Of a DNA stretch of 64,000 bases, positions 43,500-59,268 are shown piece after piece. The translations under genes were made by a program, and so were the position numbers. This DNA is from an uncultured Clostridia bacterium. Its GTDB lineage: Bacteria; Bacillota; Clostridia; Christensenellales; Borkfalkiaceae. Every line of letters begins with the position of its first letter. Position 1 is the stretch's first letter. Location of the stretch: contig CALVHL010000004.1 of assembly GCA_944327625.1 (NCBI GenBank), positions 55,409 to 119,408 on the forward strand, given 5' to 3'. Under the pieces are notes generated by a model. That model ran no database searches. It saw nothing but the letters and a program-made list of their open reading frames with translations, and was not told the DNA's origin.

Positions 43500-44831
43500 T
43501 TACATATACCCGTACTTTTTGCCGTTGGTTATAAGGAATGTCACGCTGACGGCGAGAGAGACGAGCTCCGCCGTCGGGTTTGCGAGCCATATTCCCGTCA
43601 CGGCGAGCAGAGCGGGCATTGCGAATACGGCTATTACCTGAAATACGAGCGTCCTAAGAAAGGATATCGCCGCCGATATAAGCCCGTTGTTGAGCGCCGT
43701 AAAGAAAGAGGAGGCGAAGATATTGAAGCCGCAGATGAGGTAAGTCAGCGCGTACAGCATAAAGCCGCCGCTCGTCAGGTCGAAAAGGTCGCGGTTGTAC
43801 CCGACGAATATCTCGCACAGCGGCCTGTTCAGCGCCATTGCCAGCGCAAACATTATGACCGCCGTGGTCGCAATGATAATGAGGCTCTTTCGGAATACGC
43901 TTTTCAGCTCCTCGCGGTTGTCCGCGCCGTAGTTATACCCGACGACGGGCGCAACGCCCACCGAATAGCCGAGGAATACCGACACGAATATGAAGCCTAT
44001 ATACATTATTACGCCGTAGGCCGCCACGCCCTGCTCGCCGACGAGCGCCATCAGTTGCCAGTTGTAGAGAATATTGACGAGCGACAGCGAGAGGTTTGTC
44101 AGCATTTCGGACGAGCCGTTGAAGAAGGTCTTTATTATGGGCATAATCTCTATCTTCGCCCTGCCGAGGCGCAGTATGCCGTCGCGCTTGATCGAAAAAT
44201 AGAGTATGGGCGAAAGCCCGCCAATCACCTGCCCTAGCACGGACGCGAGCGCCGCGCCCTCGACGCTCATTTTGAGCCACGCGAGGAATACCGCGTCGAG
44301 TATGGCGTTGGTAACGCCCGCGACGACTATGACGAGCAGCCCGAGTTTGTGCTTGCCCGCCGTCGGAAAGAGGTTCTGAAAGACGTTTTGCAGCATGAAC
44401 AGCGTTATGCCCGAAAGACATACCGTGCCGTATCTCGTGCAGTAGTCAAGCGTTTCGCCCTCGGCTTTGAACAGAATGGCAAGCGGGCGCACGGACAGTA
44501 TTCCGACGACGGTGATGATTATGCCGAGCGCGACGGTCGTATAGACGAGCAGCGAAAAGACCGAGTTCGCCTCCTTATTTTTGCCCTCGCCCAAAAGTTT
44601 TGAGACGAGCGCACTTCCGCCCGCGCCTATCATGAAGCCGAACGAGGCGTAAGCCATAATGACGGGCATTATGAGGTTGACGGCGGCAAACGCCGTATCG
44701 CCGACGAAATTTGACACAAAAATACCGTCTACCACGCCGTAGATGGAGGTAAATACCATCATTATTACCGACGGGTAGACGAGTTTCAATAATTTTTTAA
44801 TTGTGAAGTGTTGACTGAGCGTTGTCTGCAT
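43500..44831 (-). CDS. MATE-family efflux transporter
   Basis: 443 residues with twelve membrane segments in two matching halves. MATE features are PSVIMMVFTSIYGVVDGIFV at the start, VNLIMPVIMAYASFGFMIGA, and PVVGYNYGADNREELK, the conserved helix 7-8 region. It exports drugs or metabolites using a sodium or proton gradient; the substrate is unknown. Last gene of a six-gene minus-strand run and 6 bp after the cytidylate kinase-like gene. Confidence 0.93.
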   Translation of the reverse strand: MQTTLSQHFTIKKLLKLVYPSVIMMVFTSIYGVVDGIFVSNFVGDTAFAAVNLIMPVIMAYASFGFMIGAGGSALVSKLLGEGKNKEANSVFSLLVYTTVALGIIITVVGILSVRPLAILFKAEGETLDYCTRYGTVCLSGITLFMLQNVFQNLFPTAGKHKLGLLVIVVAGVTNAILDAVFLAWLKMSVEGAALASVLGQVIGGLSPILYFSIKRDGILRLGRAKIEIMPIIKTFFNGSSEMLTNLSLSLVNILYNWQLMALVGEQGVAAYGVIMYIGFIFVSVFLGYSVGVAPVVGYNYGADNREELKSVFRKSLIIIATTAVIMFALAMALNRPLCEIFVGYNRDLFDLTSGGFMLYALTYLICGFNIFASSFFTALNNGLISAAISFLRTLVFQVIAVFAMPALLAVTGIWLANPTAELVSLAVSVTFLITNGKKYGYM

Positions 44832-44837
44832 AGAATA

Positions 44838-45446
44838 TCAGTTGACGTGGAAGTCGCACACGAGGCTTGCAAGGTGGGGGATTATGCTCTTGATGTTGGT
44901 GTAAGAGGTGTTTAGCATCAGATCATATCCGTCCTTGTCGCCCCACGGGTAGTTGGAAAAGAGGTCGTGCAGCTTTTTTCTGCCCTTGTCAATCTCTCTC
45001 ATCTGCCTGATGAGCTGTTTATCCGTCAGGTTCTCGCCCTCGGGCGCGCGTTCGCGGCACCTCTTTACGCGCGATTCCTGGTCGGCGTAGACGAATATTC
45101 TGACGGGCGAAAGCTCGGCAAGTATTGCGTCCGCGCTTCGTCCGACGATGACGCAGTCGCCCTTTTCGCCTATCGCCTTAATTATCTTCTGCTGCGCGAC
45201 GAGTATGTCGGTTATCGTGTTGGGAGTGCCCGAAACGAGCGGTATGCTCCTGCCGAAGCTGAACACATAATTTCTGTAACCGCCGTTTTTGAGCACTTCT
45301 GAGACGTAGTTCTCGTTGAGCTCTGTGCTCTTTGCGATCTCCGTCACGAGCTGCTTGTCGTAATATTCGAGGCCGAGCGCGTCGGCGAGACGCTTGCCGA
45401 CTTCCCTGCCGCCGCTGCCGAACTGTCTGCTTATCGTTACTATCAT
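44838..45446 (-). CDS. Cytidylate kinase-like family protein
   Basis: 202 residues. The P-loop is MIVTISRQFGSGGREVGKRL, then LADALGLEYYDKQLVTEIAK, the pattern of the Cytidylate_kin2 (AAK6) family. C-terminal LKNTSYTNI-like segment DLMLNTSYTNIKSIIPHLAS is also typical. It is assumed to phosphorylate a nucleotide, but members of this family are not proven CMP kinases. Its ATG is three bases after the radA TAG stop and in the same frame. Confidence 0.88.
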   Translation of the reverse strand: MIVTISRQFGSGGREVGKRLADALGLEYYDKQLVTEIAKSTELNENYVSEVLKNGGYRNYVFSFGRSIPLVSGTPNTITDILVAQQKIIKAIGEKGDCVIVGRSADAILAELSPVRIFVYADQESRVKRCRERAPEGENLTDKQLIRQMREIDKGRKKLHDLFSNYPWGDKDGYDLMLNTSYTNIKSIIPHLASLVCDFHVN

Positions 45447-45449
45447 AAA

Positions 45450-46817
45450 CTAATCCTCCTTGGGGAAAAGATTTTTTATCATCGTTCCCAGATATAGCAC
45501 GGGGACAATACTTATTTTATCGGCGTATTTGCTGACCGATTTGAGGTTTTTTGCGGGCAGAAGTACGCGCTTGAAGCCCATTTTGACACATTCCTGCACG
45601 CGCTTTTCGGCGTATTGCACCGCCCTGACTTCGCCCGTCAGCCCAACCTCGCCGAATGCGGCGGTGTAGCGGTCTATCGGCTTGTCGAGATATGCCGAGG
45701 CGAGCGCGGCGCACAGCGCAAGGTCGCAGGCGGGCTCGTTTAGCTTAATTCCGCCCATTACGTTGACGTAGACGTCGTTGGATGAGAAGTGCAGTCCGCA
45801 CCGCCTTTCGAGCACGGCGAGCAGCAGCGTGAGCTTGTTATAGTCTATGCCCAGCGACATTCTGCGCGGCTGCCCGAAAGTCGTCTTGGTGATGAGCGTC
45901 TGAATTTCTACGTTCATGCAGCGGTTGCCCGTCTGCGCGGGCGTGACGCTGCAACCCGCCTCCTCGCCGCGGCTTTCGGAGAGGAATATGCCCGAATAAT
46001 CGCTCACGGGTATTATTCCCTCGCCCGTCATCTCGAATACGCCCACTTCCGATACGTTGCCGAAGCGGTTTTTGACGGCGCGGAGTATGCGGTAATTTTC
46101 CTGATTTTCGCCCTCGAAGTAGAGCACGGTATCCATTATGTGTTCAAGCACCTTGGGGCCTGCCAGCGCGCCCTCCTTGGTGACGTGACCTATTATGAAG
46201 AAGGTGATGTTTCTGCTCTTTGCCAGCCGCATGAGTTTGGTGGCGCACTCCCTGACCTGCCCGACCGAGCCCGACGAGGAGGAGAGGTCGTCGGTATATA
46301 CCGCCTGAATGGAGTCTACCACGCAGTATTCTACGCCGTCCAGCTCGTTTTCGAGGTCGTCTATGCGCGTTCCGTTGACGAGCAGCAGATCCTGACAGGT
46401 AAGTTTGAGCCGCTCCGCCCGCATTTTGACCTGCGAACAGCTCTCCTCGGCGGAAAAATATAACACCTTGTGCTTTGCGCTGAGGTTTGCGGCAATCTGC
46501 GTGAGTATGGTCGATTTGCCTATTCCCGGATCGCCGCCGAGCAGAATGAGCGAGCCCGCGACAATTCCGCCGCCGAGCACGTTGTCGAATTCGCATATTC
46601 CAGAGGAAACCCTCTCGAATTTCTCGTAGCCGACCTCTCTGAGCGGCCGCGCGTGGGGGAGGGAATATACGCTCTTTTTGGTCGGCTTTTCGACTGGCGG
46701 TGCGACGACTTCCTCGGCAAGCGTATTGAATTTACCGCAGGAGGGGCATCTTCCCAGCCATCTCGGGCTGGTTGCGCCGCACTCGCTGCATACGAAAACT
46801 GTATTTGTCTTTGCCAT
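45450..46817 (-). CDS. radA: DNA repair protein RadA
   Basis: 455 residues. N-terminal zinc finger (CSECGATSPRWLGRCPSC), RecA-like ATPase with Walker A (LLGGDPGIGKSTILTQ) and the RadA-specific VKNRFGNVSEVGVFEM, then the Lon-like C-terminal domain (YVNVMGGIKLNEPACDLAL). It drives branch migration during recombination repair. It ends in TAG (45450-45452), and reading through that codon would continue in frame into the next gene. Spaced one base from ispDF. Confidence 0.96.
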   Translation of the reverse strand: MAKTNTVFVCSECGATSPRWLGRCPSCGKFNTLAEEVVAPPVEKPTKKSVYSLPHARPLREVGYEKFERVSSGICEFDNVLGGGIVAGSLILLGGDPGIGKSTILTQIAANLSAKHKVLYFSAEESCSQVKMRAERLKLTCQDLLLVNGTRIDDLENELDGVEYCVVDSIQAVYTDDLSSSSGSVGQVRECATKLMRLAKSRNITFFIIGHVTKEGALAGPKVLEHIMDTVLYFEGENQENYRILRAVKNRFGNVSEVGVFEMTGEGIIPVSDYSGIFLSESRGEEAGCSVTPAQTGNRCMNVEIQTLITKTTFGQPRRMSLGIDYNKLTLLLAVLERRCGLHFSSNDVYVNVMGGIKLNEPACDLALCAALASAYLDKPIDRYTAAFGEVGLTGEVRAVQYAEKRVQECVKMGFKRVLLPAKNLKSVSKYADKISIVPVLYLGTMIKNLFPKED

Positions 46818-46818
46818 A

Positions 46819-47967
46819 TTATGCTTTTATCTCTTTGAGAACGGCCGTGCAGTAGGCGGCTATTCCCAGCTTTTCGCCGACGAACCCCAGCCCCTCGCAA
46901 GTACCCGCGCCTATGCTGATTCGCGAACGGTCTGCGCCCGTTGCGGCGGCGAGGTTGTCGGTCATTTCGTCGATGTATTTTTTAAGTCTCGGCTTTTCTG
47001 CCTGAACGGCAAGCGATATGCACGCAGTTTTGTACCCCTCGGCGGCGATGAGCGCGACGACTCTTTCAAGCAGTTTCATGCTGTCCGCGCCCGAATATTT
47101 CCGGTCGCTGTCGGGGAAATAATATCCGATATCCTTCAATCCTGCGGCGGAAAGCAGCGCGTCCATGACGGCGTGAACGGCAACGTCGCCGTCGCTGTGC
47201 GCAATAAGTCCGCAGTCGCAGGGTATATTCACGCCGCACAGCGTGACGAAGTCCTGCGCTTTGCCGAACGCGTGTACGTCAACGCCCGCGCCCGTCCGAA
47301 GTCCGTCCGCAATGGCGGGGAGGGGAGGCATGGGCGAGGCGAAGTCCTCGCGGAAGGTCAGTTTTTTGTTTGCCGCGCTCCCGCACGGGCAGATCGTCGC
47401 GGGCGCTATATATGCGCCGTAAACGCTGCCGTCGTCGGTGAAGCTGCCGCCGTCCGAAATGGCTCTTTCGTAAGCTTTCAATATGTCTTTAAGGTAAAAG
47501 CCCTGCGGCGTCTGCACAATGTACGTGTTCGAGCGGTCGGGCACCTGACGTATTCTGCCGTCCTCTGCGACGGCTATCGTGTCGACGGCGGGCATTGCGA
47601 CAATCGCGCTGCCGTACTTTTCGACGTATTCTATGCAGCTCGTTATCTGTTCGCGCGTGACGAAGGGGCGCGCGCCGTCGTGTATCAGCACAATGTCGCC
47701 GTGCGCGGCTTTCAGCGCGTTATATACGCTGTCCGTCCTGCGCTCGCCGCCCCCGACGACCTTCGCGCCGAAGTGCGCCGCAATCGCGCTTATTTCCTCT
47801 CTGTCGTCGGGCGAGGAGGTGACGATTATCTCGTCCGCAACCCCGTCGAACGCTTTGAGGGAATAGTACAGCGCGTTAGCCCCGAGGAAGGGGGCAAGCA
47901 GTTTATTCCTGCCGAACCCCGCCCGCGTTCCTCTGCCGGCGGCTAAGATTATGACGGTAGTACTCAT
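46819..47967 (-). CDS. ispDF: Bifunctional IspD/IspF of the MEP pathway
   Basis: 382 residues. Residues 1 to about 220 are IspD: VIILAAGRGTRAGFGRNKL, LIHDGARPFVTREQI and IVQTPQGF. Residues about 225-382 are IspF: RTGAGVDVHAFGKAQDFV, then LIAHSDGDVAVHAVMDALL and GLKDIGYYFPDSD with the metal-binding His and Asp. The two MEP-pathway steps (CDP-ME formation and cyclisation) are fused, as in several bacteria, although the intervening IspE is separate. It supplies isoprenoid precursors. Confidence 0.95.
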   Translation of the reverse strand: MSTTVIILAAGRGTRAGFGRNKLLAPFLGANALYYSLKAFDGVADEIIVTSSPDDREEISAIAAHFGAKVVGGGERRTDSVYNALKAAHGDIVLIHDGARPFVTREQITSCIEYVEKYGSAIVAMPAVDTIAVAEDGRIRQVPDRSNTYIVQTPQGFYLKDILKAYERAISDGGSFTDDGSVYGAYIAPATICPCGSAANKKLTFREDFASPMPPLPAIADGLRTGAGVDVHAFGKAQDFVTLCGVNIPCDCGLIAHSDGDVAVHAVMDALLSAAGLKDIGYYFPDSDRKYSGADSMKLLERVVALIAAEGYKTACISLAVQAEKPRLKKYIDEMTDNLAAATGADRSRISIGAGTCEGLGFVGEKLGIAAYCTAVLKEIKA

Positions 47968-47970
47968 GTA

Positions 47971-49044
47971 TCAGTCCTCTGCCGCGGCGTTTACGTCCGC
48001 CGCGCTCTGCGCGCTCTGGCTCGCCGCGCTCTCTGCCGCGTCTGCCTGAACGGCGTTCTCGTCGTGCGCGCGCTCGTTCCTTTTAAGGAATTTAATCTTT
48101 TCCTGCCGCTTTTTGTCGGTAAGTCGGCTGTTCTTGACGCTCGTGCCGAATACGTCGGCAATGTCGTTAATGGTCACGAATGCGTGTTTGTCGTATTTGG
48201 AAACTATGTTCCTCAGTTTTGCCACCTGGAAGCGGTTGACTACGCAGTATATGAATTTCTTGTCCGACTGCGAATAATAGCCCTTTGCGTCTATGACGGT
48301 AAGTCCTCTGCCGAACTCGGTCGAGAGCGCGGCGGCGACCGTGTCGTATTCCGTCGTTATTATGATAGCGCCCTTTGCCTGATCGATGCCCTGCGAGATG
48401 AAGTCGACCGCCTTGCCGTTGACGTAGTAGGCGATAATCGAAAAGAGGGGAACGGTGAAATCGCCCGTGCCCGTCGCCATGACCGTCGCGCCTATGGTTA
48501 TGTATAAAATGACGTTGAATATCATGACGAAGTTGCCGACGGTCATTCCGAGGTTTTTGGAGAATATGACGGCAAGCGTCTCCATGCCGTCCATCGTGCC
48601 GCCGTAGCGTATGGTCATTCCGCTGCCTATTCCCGAGAGCATGCCGCCGAACACCGTGCAGAGAATGAGCTCGTTGCCCGCAATGGGAGAGCCGTTTGCA
48701 AAGAAGTCCTCGACGTACATGGGGATAATGTTCTGGAACACCATCGAAGTCAGCGAATATATGAGTATGGCGTACAGCGAATATACGGTGAACGCCACGC
48801 CCTGTTTTTTCATTCCGAACAGGAATATGGGGAAGTTGATGATGAGCAGCCATGACCACAGCGGCATCTGTTCGATGAGCATGTCGAGGAACATCGAAAG
48901 GCCCGAAACGCCGCTGTCGTACAGGTTGACGGGGGCGAGAAAGAGCGTTACGCCCGCAGAATTGATTATGCCAGCAAGCGTCAGCATGAGGAAGTTTGCA
49001 GGTTGCAGGTCGCCCTTTTCGTATCTGAAATGCAGTAGTTTCAT
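47971..49044 (-). CDS. YitT family membrane protein
   Basis: 357 residues. Five or six membrane segments (about 15-190) with AGIINSAGVTLFLAPVNLYD, GSGMTIRYGGTMDGMETLAV and GNFVMIFNVILYITIG, the YitT signature, followed by a DUF2179 cytoplasmic domain (about 215-305, GAIIITTEYDTVAAALSTEF). The C-terminal 45 residues are an Ala/Asp-rich tail not seen in the short form. The function in Bacillota is not established. Between rqcP and ispDF with gaps of 3-4 bp. Confidence 0.9.
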   Translation of the reverse strand: MKLLHFRYEKGDLQPANFLMLTLAGIINSAGVTLFLAPVNLYDSGVSGLSMFLDMLIEQMPLWSWLLIINFPIFLFGMKKQGVAFTVYSLYAILIYSLTSMVFQNIIPMYVEDFFANGSPIAGNELILCTVFGGMLSGIGSGMTIRYGGTMDGMETLAVIFSKNLGMTVGNFVMIFNVILYITIGATVMATGTGDFTVPLFSIIAYYVNGKAVDFISQGIDQAKGAIIITTEYDTVAAALSTEFGRGLTVIDAKGYYSQSDKKFIYCVVNRFQVAKLRNIVSKYDKHAFVTINDIADVFGTSVKNSRLTDKKRQEKIKFLKRNERAHDENAVQADAAESAASQSAQSAADVNAAAED

Positions 49045-49048
49045 CTCG

Positions 49049-49291
49049 TTATTCCCTTATCTCGTAGAGAGAGGCGGCTTCGTCCTTTTTTACCGTTTCC
49101 TTTACGTCCTTTACTTCAAATTTAAGTACGCCCGTCGCGTAGTCTATTTCGACAACGTCGCCGACCTTTACGGGGTGTGATGGCTTGACTTCCCTGCCGT
49201 TGATTATGACCTTTCCGCCGTCGCACGCTTCCCTTGCTACCGTGCGCCTTTTAAGTATTCTCGACACCTTTAAAAACTTGTCTATGCGCAT
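49049..49291 (-). CDS. rqcP: RNA-binding S4 domain protein, RqcP-like
   Basis: 80 residues from ATG 49291, with AAAGGATTT upstream; the frame continues to 49495 but the extension has no start signal. The S4 fold reads MRIDKFLKVSRILKRRTVA, then GGKVIINGREVKPSHPVKVG. This matches RqcP (YabO), which helps RqcH extend stalled nascent chains with alanine in ribosome quality control. First gene of the run rqcP-yitT-ispDF-radA-kinase-MATE. Confidence 0.9.
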   Translation of the reverse strand: MRIDKFLKVSRILKRRTVAREACDGGKVIINGREVKPSHPVKVGDVVEIDYATGVLKFEVKDVKETVKKDEAASLYEIRE

Positions 49292-49681
49292 AAAATAAAA
49301 TCCTTTCAGAAATTGCTTGACATCAGCCTTGACGCAATTTATAATATTATTCTGTATTACAATGCTCTTAATACCCATTTTTACCCTTTCAAGGTAAAAT
49401 TTAACAATAAATCTGGTGGGTATCGGACGCAAATTCAACCAATAACAAGGTGAATTATACACTAAATTATTATAAAAGTAAAGGGTAAACGGCAAATTCT
49501 TTCAAGCTTTAAAAAAATTTTAACGCGGCGGAGTTTGTCAAGGGGTACGCGGCGCATTTTGTCGCGGCGCACGTTTCCGCCCTTTGCCTTCCATTCTGAA
49601 ACGTAAGATTTTTTGCGGTGAAAAGATATATACGCATAATCGCCAACACGTGAAATAAACAAAAAAAGGAGTAATTACTTA

Positions 49682-53707
<4,026 letters not shown>

Positions 53708-53725
53708 TCGAGGGGAGGTAATATA

Positions 53726-57397
<3,672 letters not shown>

Positions 57398-57410
57398 TCG
57401 CGTGAATTTA

Positions 57411-57452
57411 AGGCGGCGGCGGACCTCACAGTTTGCCGCCGCTTTGAAATTT
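57411..57452 (+). terminator. Possible rpoBC terminator
   Basis: GGCGGCGG-type repeats at 57412-57422 pair with GCCGCC/CCGCCGC at 57435-57442, followed by TTTGAAATTTT. The register of the stem is ambiguous. Confidence 0.45.
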
Positions 57453-57477
57453 TGCCGAACCCGCGGCGGAGGTAAAG

Positions 57478-57813
57478 ATGGCAGATTTTGAAGATCTCAG
57501 AATGTGCGACCTCATGGACAAGGTCGCCGACCGCGCGTCCGAAATACTCTCGGAGCGCAAGGTTTCCCTTCTCAAAGAGCTGGGGGAGGACGTCCAGAGC
57601 GTCTATAACTTCTTCGTGACTTCGCAAAAGTCGTTCGACGAAATTCAGCCCACGCTCAAAAATCTGTTCTCGTCCTTCAACTATGCGGCGGTCATCGTCA
57701 ACGACGGCATTAAGCGCGGCGCCCTCGACAAGCAGGCGAACGAGCTTTTAAGCGAATGTCTCGAAATAATCTTAAAGTGTACCGAAGTCATAAAAACTCA
57801 GCTCAAAGGCTGA
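57478..57813 (+). CDS. Small helical protein of unknown function
   Basis: 111 residues, no membrane segment or signal. Almost entirely predicted helical: ADFEDLRMCDLMDKVADRAS, then ILSERKVSLLKELGEDVQS, and NELLSECLEIILKCTEVIKT. Ribosome binding site GCGGAGGTAAAG. It is 80 bp after rpoC on the same strand and ends before a 19-bp terminator. I recognise no family; coiled-coil pairing or a regulatory adaptor is only a guess. Confidence 0.7.
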   Translation: MADFEDLRMCDLMDKVADRASEILSERKVSLLKELGEDVQSVYNFFVTSQKSFDEIQPTLKNLFSSFNYAAVIVNDGIKRGALDKQANELLSECLEIILKCTEVIKTQLKG

Positions 57814-57849
57814 ATGAATATCGCCGCCGACTTTCGCGGCGGCAAGCAG

Positions 57850-57889
57850 AAAGCGGCAGGCGGCGCAATTTTGCGCCGCCTGCCGCTTT
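57850..57889. terminator. Very strong 19-bp hairpin terminator
   Basis: AAAGCGGCAGGCGGCGCAA (57850-57868) pairs perfectly with 57871-57889. A weak T-run (TTTAACAAT) follows. It ends the gene 57478-57813. Confidence 0.75.
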
Positions 57890-57911
57890 AACAATATAGA
57901 CCATAAACCTC

Positions 57912-57941
57912 ATTCGTTGCCCCATATATGCAGGGCAATTG
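57912..57941 (+). repeat. 30-bp dispersed palindromic repeat, copy 10
   Basis: Reads ATTCGTTGCCCCATATATGC then AGGGCAATTG. It keeps the palindrome TTGCCC...GGGCAA even though both arms differ from other copies, a compensatory change that points to a selected hairpin. Confidence 0.82.
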
Positions 57942-58002
57942 CGTTTTCGCTTGCGTCCGACGACAGCGTAGGGAGGGGGGGATATTTCCCGCCGCAAACC
58001 CC

Positions 58003-58032
58003 GTTCGTCGCCGCATATATGCTGGGCAATTG
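58003..58032 (+). repeat. 30-bp dispersed palindromic repeat, copy 11
   Basis: Reads GTTCGTCGCCGCATATATGC then TGGGCAATTG, 91 bp after copy 10 in the gene-free gap 57814-58112. Confidence 0.82.
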
Positions 58033-58112
58033 CCTTAAATAAGCGAGAGAGCCGCGCAAACTTCTGGTCTGCGCGGTTCTCACAACTTAATAATGGAGTT
58101 AGAAATAATAAC

Positions 58113-58268
58113 TTATTCCTGAGAAAACTGATCCTTGCCTACCGAGCAGAGGGGACATTCAAAGTCCTCGGGCAGGTCTTCCCACTTGGTGCCGGGCGCA
58201 ATGCCGCCCTCGGGATAACCTTCGTCCTCGTCGTAAACCCATCCGCATACTTCGCAAACATATTTCAT
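58113..58268 (-). CDS. Rubredoxin
   Basis: 51 residues from ATG 58268 to TAA 58113. The two iron-binding knuckles are MKYVCEVCGWVYDEDEGYPE (CxxC-G) and DFECPLCSVGKDQF (CPLC), with GTKWEDLPEDF between, the standard rubredoxin fold of about 52 residues. It carries one electron for rubrerythrin or similar peroxide-reducing enzymes; a rubrerythrin gene is at 42621-43217. It is followed upstream on the same strand by the DUF134/NifX-like gene, 32 bp away. Confidence 0.95.
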   Translation of the reverse strand: MKYVCEVCGWVYDEDEGYPEGGIAPGTKWEDLPEDFECPLCSVGKDQFSQE

Positions 58269-58300
58269 AACTTTTTTACCTCTCGTTTATTTTGATTTTT

Positions 58301-59086
58301 TTAGTGACATTTATGCTTGCCGCAACCGTGGCTGCCGCAGCTATGCCCTTCTTCGTGGTTGTGGTCGTGGTGGTCGCAGTGTACGTCGGGGTTATAGCCG
58401 AGCGTTCCGTTGAGGTAATCCTCCACGGCCTTATCGGCGTCACCGGAGCAGCCGCCGTAGAGCTTTATGCCCGCTTCGGCAAGCGCCAGCTGTGCGCCGC
58501 CGCCAATCCCTCCGCAAATAAGTACCTGTATACCGCCGTTGAACAAAAAGCCTGCAAGTGCGCCGTGACCGTTGCCCTCAGTGCCGACTACTTCGGACGA
58601 TACTACTTTGCCGTCCTCGACTTCGTAGACCTTGAAGTATTCGGTATGACCGAAGTGCTGGAATATTTCGCCGTCCTGGTATGTAACTGCAATCTTCATT
58701 CTGTTGCCTCCGAAATTATTATTCTGCCCGTTGCCGCGTGCGTTGAGCTTTGCCGCCCTCACGCAGTTTCCGTTTCCGCAATATCTGTTGGCCGAACCGT
58801 CGCAGATGACGAAGTTCCCGCCCTCAATTTTAAGGGCTTTTCCGTTGACTATAAGTTCGGCAATCTTCCTTCGCGCACTGTCGTAGATGTCCGTCACGGT
58901 TGTCCTCGCCACGTTCATACGCTTTGCGCATTGCTCCTGAGTGTTCCCTTCAAAGTCGATTATCCTGATCGTCTCGTATTCGTCCAATGTCAGTCTGACT
59001 TCGACGGCGTCGGGCTCTCCTTCGGGTATAAAACTGTCGAAAAGAGGTCGACGGCAAATTCTTCTCTGCTTTGTCGGTCTCGGCAT
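58301..59086 (-). CDS. DUF134 DNA-binding / NifX-NifB-like fusion protein
   Basis: 261 residues from ATG 59086 (ribosome binding site AGGTGG). Residues 1 to about 105 are a DUF134 helix-turn-helix (MPRPTKQRRICRRPLFDSF, EYETIRIIDFEGNTQEQCAK). A short linker follows. Residues about 128-240 are the dinitrogenase iron-molybdenum cofactor-type domain: MKIAVTYQDGEIFQHFGHTE and VLICGGIGGGAQLALAEAGI. The C-terminus is a His/Cys tail (HCDHHDHNHEEGHSCGSHGC). The two domains are often separate neighbouring genes. The fusion suggests a metal- or cluster-responsive regulator near rubredoxin. Function inferred. Confidence 0.85.
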   Translation of the reverse strand: MPRPTKQRRICRRPLFDSFIPEGEPDAVEVRLTLDEYETIRIIDFEGNTQEQCAKRMNVARTTVTDIYDSARRKIAELIVNGKALKIEGGNFVICDGSANRYCGNGNCVRAAKLNARGNGQNNNFGGNRMKIAVTYQDGEIFQHFGHTEYFKVYEVEDGKVVSSEVVGTEGNGHGALAGFLFNGGIQVLICGGIGGGAQLALAEAGIKLYGGCSGDADKAVEDYLNGTLGYNPDVHCDHHDHNHEEGHSCGSHGCGKHKCH

Positions 59087-59235
59087 ATTACCACCTGCAT
59101 TTCTGACTTATGTCAGTAATTATTATACTTAGACTGCACTTGCTTGTCAAATGATTTTTTATACATTTTCAGATATTTTATTAAATTTTTCGCGCCGCGT
59201 CGCCGCGCGGTATTTTCTGTCTTTCAATAGGGCGC

Positions 59236-59261
59236 AAAAAAAGCCCGACCGTATGGTCGGG
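59236..59261 (-). terminator. Terminator of the DUF368 gene
   Basis: CCCGACC (59244-59250) pairs with GGTCGGG (59255-59261), loop GTAT; on the minus strand it is followed by C and seven T (59242-59236). Confidence 0.9.
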
Positions 59262-59268
59262 TTGATTT

